This document shows, one piece after another, positions 6,074-11,727 of a DNA stretch of 11,727 bases (position 1 is its first letter; every line of letters starts with the position of its first letter). Made by a program: the position numbers and the translations under genes. The stretch is from Candidatus Segatella violae (GTDB lineage: Bacteria > Bacteroidota > Bacteroidia > Bacteroidales > Bacteroidaceae): NCBI GenBank assembly GCA_002440225.1, contig DJSH01000069.1, positions 32,889 through 44,615 on the forward strand, read 5' to 3'. Under the pieces are notes generated by a model. It was not told the origin of the DNA. It searched no databases and saw only the letters and a list, made by a program, of their open reading frames with translations.

Positions 6074-6134
6074 TTTACGTGTGCAAAGATACGATTTTTA
6101 TCTGAAAGTAGAGCTATTTAAAGGCGATATTTTT
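6073..6134. repeat. 62-bp direct repeat, right copy (contains ATPase promoter)
   Basis: This is the second copy of the 4547-4608 sequence, with three mismatches, all in the last third. Its left end abuts the third leader repeat exactly (sharing base 6073), and its right end is 6 bp from the stop of the outer-membrane receptor gene. It supplies the -7 box of the ATPase gene. Confidence 0.95.
6084..6091 (-). promoter_or_regulatory. -7 box of ATPase promoter
   Basis: On the minus strand this reads TATCTTTG (6091-6084), a full match to TAnnTTTG and identical to the proC box because both lie within the duplicated 62 bp. The predicted start near 6077 gives a leader of roughly 110 nt that contains all three 34-nt-period repeats. 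Confidence 0.6.
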
Positions 6135-6140
6135 AGAAAC

Positions 6141-8219
6141 TCACAAGTTTATTCCCATTCTCGAAGTATCCACGTCCTTAGTCCTCTTCTCCTTGTAGTT
6201 GCCTATCTTATAAATGATAGAGATGGAGGCAGAAGACCAATCTTGTTTGATGTTCATGCGATAGTCTTGGTTGCCTTGTACCGATTTTGTCGTGAAACCT
6301 TCATTGAAGATGTTGTGCCCTGTAGCCACAATGCTCCATTTGCCATTATTGGATGCCCATCTTAACGTGGCATCCAACTGGAATATTGAATTGATGTCAT
6401 AGAGACCTTGGATAGCTTTCGATTGGTAGAATGGGTTTAGAATGAAATGGATGTGATGGCTTCGGCTAAGCAGGGTGGATAGTTCTCCGCTGAGAATAGC
6501 AGAGATGTGTTTGCGATTAAAGGGCAAGTCAAAGAAATCGTTACTCTTGTCATGCCTGTAGATTCCGGTGGCAGAAATATTTCCATTCAACCAACTTCCC
6601 ATGCAGAAACTTGCAGATGCTTGGATGCCCATGGTGTGGTTGTAGTCGAAATTGGTTTCCTTCATGATGACAGCCAGGTGGTCGGTAGGCTGATAAGGTA
6701 ACTGTACGGAATACTTGGGTTGAAACTTCGCAAATGCCATCAACGTGTAGCGGCTTTTGAGCGTCCACATCAAACTGGTCTCGTAAGTGGAGCAAGGCTT
6801 GAGGTTAGGATTCCCCCATATCTCCATATAGGTTGAGGCATAGTAGATGCTGTTCATCGTTGACCAATAGCTTGGAAACTTTGAGTTGGAACTGAAGGAC
6901 AGGTTGAGTATGTTGCTTGGGTTTGCTTTCCACAACGCATTCAGTGTCGGATAAACATGCCATTTGTTCCATTGAGGAGAATGATATTGTTCGGCTTCGG
7001 CAGAGGCTTCCAAACTGATTCGCTCGTTGAGCTGTTTGCTTATGCCGCCATACACACTCAAGATTCTTTCCTCGATGTTTACTTGGCTTGTGGCATCTGG
7101 TATTTCAGTGCCGTTCTTATTGATGGTGGTTTGATAGCTTCTGTTGTTGCTTCTTTGGAAATTCATTCCATACGATAGCTCCCAACCGTGCTTCAATGAG
7201 TGGGATAGGTCTGCGGTGAAGAGCCATTTGTCTATTACTTGTTTGCTGTTAGTCTCTATCGTGCGCTCTTCGTTTAGCATGGTTCCTTCCAAATTCTGTT
7301 GGCGAGGATCTTTGTAGTACAGGTAGGACATACCTAACTGCAGTCCGAAAGGCAGGGTGTAGCTTGCATCTATGTTGTGCAGGTAAATATGTTCGTTACC
7401 ATGTTGTTGGGATGTGCTTGCCCCTATTGTCTCATGATGAGAATGACTGCTATCCCATTTCCCGGTATATGCCAAGGATAGTTGGTGGTTATCAGCAAGG
7501 GCATAGCTCAGCCCCAAGCGATAGTTGTGAGTCAATCCGTCAGTTTTTTGAGAAGTCTTGTCTTGATACGCTACTCGCTTTCCCAGAAGAGGATGATTGG
7601 CGTCGCTGTTAGTCTCGCCGTAGGATGTCCCATCTGTAAACGAATACATGGCATCCAGTCCAAGTTTTCCTTTTTGAAGCAATAAGTTTCCTTTACCTTG
7701 CCATTCACCGTATTTGCTTTGGTTCCAAGTGCTTTGAATTTGTCCTGAAACCAATTTTTTCCCTACATAGTCTTTGGTGACCAAGTTGATAGCCATTCCA
7801 CGAACGTGCAAGCGTGCTGGTGCAGAAAGCATCACTTCGGCTTTGGCTAATTGTGAGGCGGGCATGGTTTTCAATCGCTCTACTATTTGTGAGTAATTGA
7901 GCGTGGTAGGTTTGCCATTGATAATGAGGGTTATGGCTTTTCCTGCAAAGTTGATGTTGCCGTTTAGCTCGCTTATGCCAGGTATTCGAGTAACAGCATC
8001 ATAAGCATTGTCGGCTGGTATTTTCTCGATGAGAAGTGGCATGTTGTAAACCAACTGTCCCTTTTCTGCTTTGACGATAGGGCGTGTCGCCTTGACGAAA
8101 ACCTCTGGCAGGTTTTGCATCATCATTTGGGTGGTAAGCGTGTCTTTTGCCTCTTCGTTTTGGGCGCAGAGGGGCTGGCTCAGCAATAATGCCGAGCCTA
8201 AGAGAACTGATATTTTCAT
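6141..8219 (-). CDS. Outer-membrane beta-barrel / TonB-dependent receptor-like protein
   Basis: This 692-residue protein begins with a signal peptide (1-19, with LCA-Q as the likely cleavage site). A plug-like region follows (about 37-150): LPEVFVKATRPIVK, DAVTRIPGISELNGNINFAGKAITLIINGKPT, and AEVMLSAPARLHVRGMAINLVTK. The rest is a long run of alternating, aromatic-rich strands ending near SISIIYKIGN, as expected of an outer-membrane beta barrel. It resembles the Bacteroidetes 'outer membrane beta-barrel family' relatives of TonB-dependent receptors. It is shorter than SusC-type proteins and lacks an obvious N-terminal carboxypeptidase-like domain. Last gene of a four-gene operon, starting 21 bp after the TPR gene. 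The TonB-type protein two genes upstream probably energises it. The ligand is unknown, and no SusD-like partner is present. Confidence 0.86.
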   Translation of the reverse strand: MKISVLLGSALLLSQPLCAQNEEAKDTLTTQMMMQNLPEVFVKATRPIVKAEKGQLVYNMPLLIEKIPADNAYDAVTRIPGISELNGNINFAGKAITLIINGKPTTLNYSQIVERLKTMPASQLAKAEVMLSAPARLHVRGMAINLVTKDYVGKKLVSGQIQSTWNQSKYGEWQGKGNLLLQKGKLGLDAMYSFTDGTSYGETNSDANHPLLGKRVAYQDKTSQKTDGLTHNYRLGLSYALADNHQLSLAYTGKWDSSHSHHETIGASTSQQHGNEHIYLHNIDASYTLPFGLQLGMSYLYYKDPRQQNLEGTMLNEERTIETNSKQVIDKWLFTADLSHSLKHGWELSYGMNFQRSNNRSYQTTINKNGTEIPDATSQVNIEERILSVYGGISKQLNERISLEASAEAEQYHSPQWNKWHVYPTLNALWKANPSNILNLSFSSNSKFPSYWSTMNSIYYASTYMEIWGNPNLKPCSTYETSLMWTLKSRYTLMAFAKFQPKYSVQLPYQPTDHLAVIMKETNFDYNHTMGIQASASFCMGSWLNGNISATGIYRHDKSNDFFDLPFNRKHISAILSGELSTLLSRSHHIHFILNPFYQSKAIQGLYDINSIFQLDATLRWASNNGKWSIVATGHNIFNEGFTTKSVQGNQDYRMNIKQDWSSASISIIYKIGNYKEKRTKDVDTSRMGINL

Positions 8220-8240
8220 GTGTTTATATGAGTTGAATGG

Positions 8241-9299
8241 TTATTGCTTGAGTTGCTCTTTGGCTTTGGATATGAGTTGTGCTGCCGACTTTTTGTCTTC
8301 CAGCCTGTTGGCGTTTGCTATGAACATCTGGAGATACAACTTCGCCTTCAACTTATTTTTGGCTGCGATAAACATTTGGGCGGTATTGTAATAGTTGAGC
8401 GGGTCGTCCTCTTCGTCGTAAGCGATGCATAATTCGAAGTCACGTGCCGCTTCTTCATATCGGTTATGTAGAAAATGTAAGTCCGCCAGCCATTTATAGG
8501 TTCGTAATGCTCTGCCTTTTGGCAAGGAAACTTCCAACGATTTGTTGAAATGAGCCATGGACAAAGAGTCCATGTTGAAGGATTTCTCTGCCAATGCCAA
8601 GTGGAAAAGGCAAGTGGCGTTATCGCTCTTAAATTGAACGGCTTTCTGATAATGTTTCAGCGCTTTCTCTTTGTTCGGTAAGTTCTCATAACAGAGACCA
8701 AGGATAAAGTTGGACTCGAAATTATCGAACCCTTGCGCTATCAATTTCTCGTACAAAGGGATAGCCTCGTCATATTTGAATTGCATGAATAGGGAGTAGG
8801 CATACTCCTTGTTGACGTATAGGTTGGTGGAATCACACCGAGTGATGTAATTCTTCGTCACATCCTCGGCTCTGCCCGGTTGGTTAGCCCCATTGTAATG
8901 CAAGGCAAGCGAAGCGATGATTTCGCTGTCGTATGGAAATGATGAGGCTATACGTTCACCCCAGAGCGAAACCTTGTCGTTGTTGTTTTGGTTCAGGTAT
9001 GAATAATAGTACATCCGCATGTCTTCGTGGTTGATACTGTCTGACGGAATCTTGTCAAGACAAGAAATGCAAGCGGTGTAGTTGCCTACCTTTCGATAGC
9101 AAGATGCCAATTTTCTGCGTGTTTCCAAGTGGGATGGATTCACCTCTAAATACTTTTGGTAGTATTGGGTTGCATGGAACACGTCGTATAAACTCAAACA
9201 GCTATCTCCTTGTTGGAGAAGATGGGCTGTAGTATCGCTTGCCTTGGCATTCGTTGCCAGGCATAAGCATAGTATAAGGATAAGTCTAAACTGTTTCAT
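8241..9299 (-). CDS. Exported tetratricopeptide-repeat protein
   Basis: This 352-residue protein begins with a signal peptide (MKQFRLILILCLCLATNAKA, 1-20), so it probably acts in the periplasm, or on a membrane if anchored. The rest is helical repeats with TPR spacing, for example DVFHATQYYQKYLEVNPSHLE, FKYDEAIPLYEKLIAQG, NKEKALKHYQKAVQFKSDNA and NRYEEAARDFELCIAYDEED, roughly eight units. TPR arrays bind peptides or partner proteins. It sits between the TonB-type gene (13-bp gap) and the beta-barrel receptor (21-bp gap), so it may link the inner-membrane transducer to the outer-membrane barrel or scaffold a cargo; that is inference. No enzyme motif is visible. Confidence 0.85.
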   Translation of the reverse strand: MKQFRLILILCLCLATNAKASDTTAHLLQQGDSCLSLYDVFHATQYYQKYLEVNPSHLETRRKLASCYRKVGNYTACISCLDKIPSDSINHEDMRMYYYSYLNQNNNDKVSLWGERIASSFPYDSEIIASLALHYNGANQPGRAEDVTKNYITRCDSTNLYVNKEYAYSLFMQFKYDEAIPLYEKLIAQGFDNFESNFILGLCYENLPNKEKALKHYQKAVQFKSDNATCLFHLALAEKSFNMDSLSMAHFNKSLEVSLPKGRALRTYKWLADLHFLHNRYEEAARDFELCIAYDEEDDPLNYYNTAQMFIAAKNKLKAKLYLQMFIANANRLEDKKSAAQLISKAKEQLKQ

Positions 9300-9312
9300 C
9301 GTTGTTTATTGG

Positions 9313-9837
9313 TTATTTCTTTTTTACTTCGGGAGTGAAAACTACAGGCAAGGTAAACTCCATGTTTACTTCTTCGCCGTCGGAAAGTCTGGCTGGCTTC
9401 CAGTGAGGACTTTTCCTTAGTAGCTCCATCACGGTCTGCTCGTAGGCTTTTTCTTTTGGGGCTTCGAGCACTTTAAACAATCCTAGGGTTCCATCTGTTT
9501 GCACCGTGAAGTTGATGACAACTCGCGCCGGTTTGTTTTCCAATCCTTTGGGGTATTGGATGTTCGTCATCACCCATCTAAGGAAATCGTTGATGTCGCC
9601 ATTATCGTTGAAGACGGGCATATGCCCTCCTTCTGGCAAGACGGCTATTGTCTTTAGCAGCTGAGGCTGCGGAGTGTTTCCTTGCTGCTTGAAAACTAAG
9701 GCGAGGACTATGCTTAGTATCGCTGCTGCACAGGCTGCCATACCAAGTAGCTTCTTATATACGTGCGACTTAGTGTTTTTTGTTTCTTGTGCCTTGCCCA
9801 AGAAATAAGTTTCTTCATTATGATTATTCCCTTTCAT
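9313..9837 (-). CDS. TonB-type energy transducer (short Bacteroidetes form)
   Basis: This 174-residue protein has a short cytoplasmic N-terminus (1-28), one membrane segment (about 29-49, KKLLGMAACAAAILSIVLALV), and a periplasmic TonB C-terminal domain (about 85-168). That domain shows NIQYPKGLENKPARVVINFTV, TDGTLGLFKVL, then SPHWKPARLSDGEEVNMEFTLPVVF, the usual YP...G.V...F.V..DG...SP.W.PA..G..V...F.LPV.F pattern. Such proteins couple the proton motive force, through ExbB/ExbD, to outer-membrane receptors. The linker is very short and lacks a long proline-rich stretch, so reaching the outer membrane may need help, perhaps from the TPR protein encoded next (inference). It starts 8 bp after the LytTR gene stop and is clearly in the same operon. 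Confidence 0.88.
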   Translation of the reverse strand: MKGNNHNEETYFLGKAQETKNTKSHVYKKLLGMAACAAAILSIVLALVFKQQGNTPQPQLLKTIAVLPEGGHMPVFNDNGDINDFLRWVMTNIQYPKGLENKPARVVINFTVQTDGTLGLFKVLEAPKEKAYEQTVMELLRKSPHWKPARLSDGEEVNMEFTLPVVFTPEVKKK

Positions 9838-9845
9838 ATCTTTGA

Positions 9846-10210
9846 TTATTTGATGGCGTTATCTAAAATTGCTTTCAATTGTTTGAGTGGTTCCTTGCTT
9901 ACGTGCAAGGTGAATTTCTCGGTAAAACGCTCGTTGTACAATACGAGTTCCGAAGTGTTGAGGTTGATGCTGAAAATATGTTGGCTATTGATGATATAGT
10001 TTCTGCCAACACGAGCGAAGAAGTGAGCCGTCTTAGCAAGTTGCTCGACGATTTTTTCTCGAAGACCACAAGGTTGAACGAGAAAGTATATTCATCGCCG
10101 TTGGTTAGGCGAAGCGTACAATAGCTTCCTTCCGAGCAGACGTATGCTATCTGTTCGGAAGCCACTCTGAGTAAGAAGTTGGCGTTTGATATGATGAGAT
10201 ATTCTTCCAT
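9846..10210 (-). pseudogene. Stand-alone LytTR-type regulator with a one-base frame break
   Basis: From ATG at 10210 the frame reads MEEYLIISNANFLLRVASEQ, YVCSEGSYCTLRLTNGDEY and FSFNLVVFEKK. At an A6 run on the minus strand (T6 at 10057-10052) the LytTR homology moves to the -1 frame: IVEQLAKTAHFFARVGRNYI, then INSQHIFSINLNTSELVLYN and FTLHVSKEPLKQLKAILDNA, to a TAA at 9848-9846. Joined, this gives a full 121-residue LytTR DNA-binding domain with the typical HFFARVGRNYIIN segment and no receiver domain. Read without a shift, translation continues in an unrelated frame and stops at 9899 (103 residues). The break could be a real mutation, a homopolymer sequencing error, or slippage-dependent expression. 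It is the first gene of the LytTR-TonB-TPR-barrel operon and the likely regulator of it. A TTG start at 10240 exists, but it lies upstream of the predicted transcription start. Confidence 0.85.
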
Positions 10211-10227
10211 ACTGATTCGTTTGGTTG

Positions 10228-10235
10228 CAAAGATA
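10228..10235 (-). promoter_or_regulatory. -7 box of LytTR-TonB-TPR-receptor operon promoter
   Basis: On the minus strand this reads TATCTTTG (10235-10228), a full -7 match. The predicted start is about 10221, leaving a very short leader before ATG at 10210. The expected -33 site (about 10256-10259) does not read TTTG, consistent with an activator-dependent promoter. Confidence 0.55.
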
Positions 10236-10275
10236 AGCAAAATATTTGATAGGTTTGGCTTTGGGTAGTATGTTT

Positions 10276-10306
10276 TTTGTGAATCTGTGGTTTCGCTTTG
10301 TGAATC
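10276..10306 (-). promoter_or_regulatory. Candidate LytTR operator: perfect 10-bp direct repeat, 21-bp period
   Basis: TTTGTGAATC occurs at 10276-10285 and again at 10297-10306 (GATTCACAAA on the minus strand), 21 bp apart. LytTR-family regulators typically bind two direct half-sites of about 9 bp spaced about 21-22 bp start to start, one per monomer. The pair lies about 55-85 bp upstream of the predicted start of the operon whose first gene encodes a LytTR protein. Binding is inferred from geometry and position. Confidence 0.6.
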
Positions 10307-10321
10307 ATGGGATAAACGACA

Positions 10322-10357
10322 AGAGCGACAGCCAAAAACATATTCGGCTGCCGCTCT
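10322..10357 (-). terminator. Strong hairpin, candidate argD terminator
   Basis: The arms 10322-10333 (AGAGCGACAGCC) and 10346-10357 (GGCTGCCGCTCT) form a 12-bp stem with a 12-base loop. In the minus-strand RNA the only non-Watson-Crick pair is G-U; in a plus-strand RNA it would be an A-C mismatch. This favours function on the argD transcript. It lies about 100 bp past the argD stop. The following U-tract on the minus strand is weak (TTGTCGTTT), so termination is likely but not certain. Confidence 0.45.
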
Positions 10358-10385
10358 CTTTCGATTCTTTCTATTTTCTTTTATG

Positions 10386-10466
10386 GGTTGTGTTTCCTTT
10401 ATATCATTATCCTAAAGGTTTTATAAATCCTTTATATGATGATTCTAATGGCTTTATAATTCCTTT
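10386..10466. repeat. Three degenerate repeats at and beyond the argD 3' end
   Basis: Three related units start at 10386 (GGTTGTGTTTCCTTTATATC), 10417 (GGTTTTATAAATCCTTTATA) and 10450 (GGCTTTATAATTCCTTTAG), with periods of 31 and 33 bp. The third contains the argD stop codon and last codons. The 3' end of argD appears to have been duplicated into the untranslated region and then diverged. Confidence 0.55.
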
Positions 10467-11596
10467 AGAACAGTTTCCAAGCGAGCGATGAAGTCATCCA
10501 CATTCTCCTTGGTCAATACCAATGGAGGGAGGATACGGAGAATATTCGTACCTGCGCAACCTGTGAAGCAGTGCTGCTCGTGGATGAGCTTGCTGCGCAC
10601 TTCTTTGTGAGGAATGTCGAGCACGACTCCAACCATCAAGCCACGACCACGAACCTCCAGGATGTGGCTGTTGCGCTTCTGCAATTCCTTCAACTGTGCA
10701 ATGAGGTATTCGCCTACTACGTGCGCATTCTCCACCACGTTTTCCTTCTCGAATACGTCGAGAACGGCGAGGGCGGCTGTACAAGCCAAGTGGTTTCCAC
10801 CGAAGGTAGTACCCAGCTGACCATATACAGGCTTGAACTCTGGCGAAATCAACACGCCACCCATTGGGAAGCCGCAACCGATGCCCTTTGCTACGGTGAT
10901 GAGGTCTGGCTTGATGCCGAGCCACTGGTGAGCGAAGAACTTACCGGTACGACCGTAACCGCACTGGATTTCATCGCAGATAAGGTAAGTGCCGTATTTC
11001 TTGCAAGCTGCCTGTAAGCCTTGTGCAAACTCAGGTGATACCATGTTGCAACCACCTACGCCCTGGATGGCCTCGATGATACAAGCGCAAACATCGCCCT
11101 TGGCAAGTTCCTTCTCCCAAGCCTCCAAGTCGTTGAGTGGGAGATAGGTAACATGACCATTGTCATTGATAGGTGCGATAATCTTTGGATTGTTGGTTAC
11201 CTCTACGGCGAGGGATGTTCTGCCGTGGAAAGCCTTCTCCAAGGAGAGAACACGGGTTCTACCATTGTTGAAGGAAGCCAACTTCAAGGCATTCTCGTTA
11301 GCCTCGGCACCGGAATTGATGAGGAAGAACTGATAATCCTCATAACCGCTTGCCTTGCCCAAACGCTCGGCGAGTTCTACCTGCAACTTGTTGATAACGG
11401 AGTTGGAGTAGAAGCCCAGGTTGTTGAGCTGCTTGGTAAGCATCTCCACGTAGTGAGGATGACAGTGACCGATACTGATAACGGCATGACCGCCATAGAG
11501 GTCGAGGTATTCCTGACCCTTGTCGTCCCATACGTGACAGCCCTTACCTTTTACTATATTGATATCGAAAAGTGGATATACGTCGAATAATTTCAT
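10454..11596 (-). CDS. argD: Acyl(acetyl/succinyl)ornithine aminotransferase
   Basis: This 380-residue cytoplasmic class-III PLP-dependent aminotransferase interconverts N-acylglutamate semialdehyde and N-acylornithine using glutamate, the fourth step of ornithine/arginine synthesis. Visible motifs: NSGAEANE (94-101, phosphate-binding GAEAN), FHGRT (123-127), the cofactor-binding CDEIQCGYGRTG (207-218) and the Schiff-base lysine K237 in TVAKGIGCGFPMGG. Length is normal. It starts 10 bp after the argC stop and is surely co-transcribed with it. In studied Bacteroides the arginine route uses N-succinyl rather than N-acetyl intermediates, so the true substrate here may be N-succinylornithine; sequence reading alone cannot tell. 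The 3' untranslated region carries degenerate repeats and a hairpin. Confidence 0.93.
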   Translation of the reverse strand: MKLFDVYPLFDINIVKGKGCHVWDDKGQEYLDLYGGHAVISIGHCHPHYVEMLTKQLNNLGFYSNSVINKLQVELAERLGKASGYEDYQFFLINSGAEANENALKLASFNNGRTRVLSLEKAFHGRTSLAVEVTNNPKIIAPINDNGHVTYLPLNDLEAWEKELAKGDVCACIIEAIQGVGGCNMVSPEFAQGLQAACKKYGTYLICDEIQCGYGRTGKFFAHQWLGIKPDLITVAKGIGCGFPMGGVLISPEFKPVYGQLGTTFGGNHLACTAALAVLDVFEKENVVENAHVVGEYLIAQLKELQKRNSHILEVRGRGLMVGVVLDIPHKEVRSKLIHEQHCFTGCAGTNILRILPPLVLTKENVDDFIARLETVLKEL

Positions 11597-11606
11597 AATT
11601 GTAATC

Positions 11607-11727
11607 TTAAAATGCTGATGGCTTGAGTTTCAAGCCTGCTGTCTGGTCGATGCCAAACATAATGTTCATGTTCTGTACAGCCTGACCTACTGCACCCTTC
11701 AAGAGGTTGTCGATGCAAGAAGTGATG
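11607..11727 (-). CDS. argC: N-acetyl-gamma-glutamyl-phosphate reductase, C-terminal end (cut by window edge)
   Basis: The minus-strand frame entering from the right edge gives 39 residues, including SCIDNLLKGAVGQAVQNMN and MFGIDQTAGL, then ends at the TAA at 11609-11607. This is the well-conserved C-terminal end of ArgC, where the DNLLKGA-GQA-QN-N segment belongs to the NADP-dependent reductase family. ArgC reduces N-acyl-glutamyl phosphate to the semialdehyde, which the product of the next gene, ArgD, transaminates. The 10-bp gap to argD indicates one operon. The catalytic cysteine and the Rossmann fold are outside the window. Confidence 0.9.
   Translation of the reverse strand, partial: ITSCIDNLLKGAVGQAVQNMNIMFGIDQTAGLKLKPSAF

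Noticed and set aside
9899..10240. Intact 113-residue LytTR protein starting at TTG 10240
   Set aside because: Its second half has no LytTR similarity, while the -1 frame does; the TTG start also lies upstream of the predicted transcription start, so the ATG at 10210 with a frame break is the better model.

Overview
The window looks like a chromosomal segment of a Bacteroidales bacterium, most likely of the Prevotella/Segatella group. Four things point there: -7 promoter boxes of the Bacteroidetes type (TAnnTTTG), mostly weak or absent Shine-Dalgarno sequences, Bacteroidetes-type protein families (HU-wHTH protein, LytTR regulator, short TonB transducer, outer-membrane beta-barrel receptor, DUF4143-type ATPase), and an arginine/proline gene neighbourhood resembling one I recall from that order. 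The genus is an inference from protein style, not a database result.

The backbone is the arginine/proline cluster, nearly all on the minus strand. In transcription order it holds the C-terminal end of argC (11727-11607), argD (11596-10454), proC (4526-3744), an XRE-cupin regulator with an acyl-CoA synthetase (2679-429), and the N-terminal part of proB, which runs off the left edge (320-1). ArgC and ArgD act in ornithine/arginine synthesis; ProB and ProC catalyse the first and last steps of proline synthesis.

Three blocks interrupt the backbone. (1) Between argD and proC lies a four-gene minus-strand operon (10210-6141): a stand-alone LytTR regulator, an inner-membrane TonB-type transducer, a periplasmic TPR protein, and an outer-membrane beta-barrel receptor. 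The LytTR gene has a one-base frame break at an A6 run. The operon promoter has a clear -7 box but no clear -33 box, and about 40-70 bases upstream of that box is a perfect 10-bp direct repeat with a 21-bp period, the usual geometry of LytTR operators. (2) Between this operon and proC lies an AAA ATPase/DUF4143 gene (5967-4615) bracketed by a 62-bp direct repeat (59/62 identical). The repeat contains the proC promoter, so ATPase and proC have near-identical promoters; the ATPase leader also carries three 19/15-nt direct repeats at an exact 34-nt period. It looks like a mobile or duplicated cassette. (3) Between proC and xre, on the plus strand, lies an HU-like protein fused to a C-terminal winged helix (3116-3772). 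It overlaps the proC 3' end by 29 bp and is preceded by a 436-bp regulatory-looking gap rich in dyads.

A cluster of three GC-rich hairpins (346-423), REP-like in appearance, separates the acyl-CoA synthetase from proB. I saw no rRNA or tRNA gene, no CRISPR array and no transposase gene.
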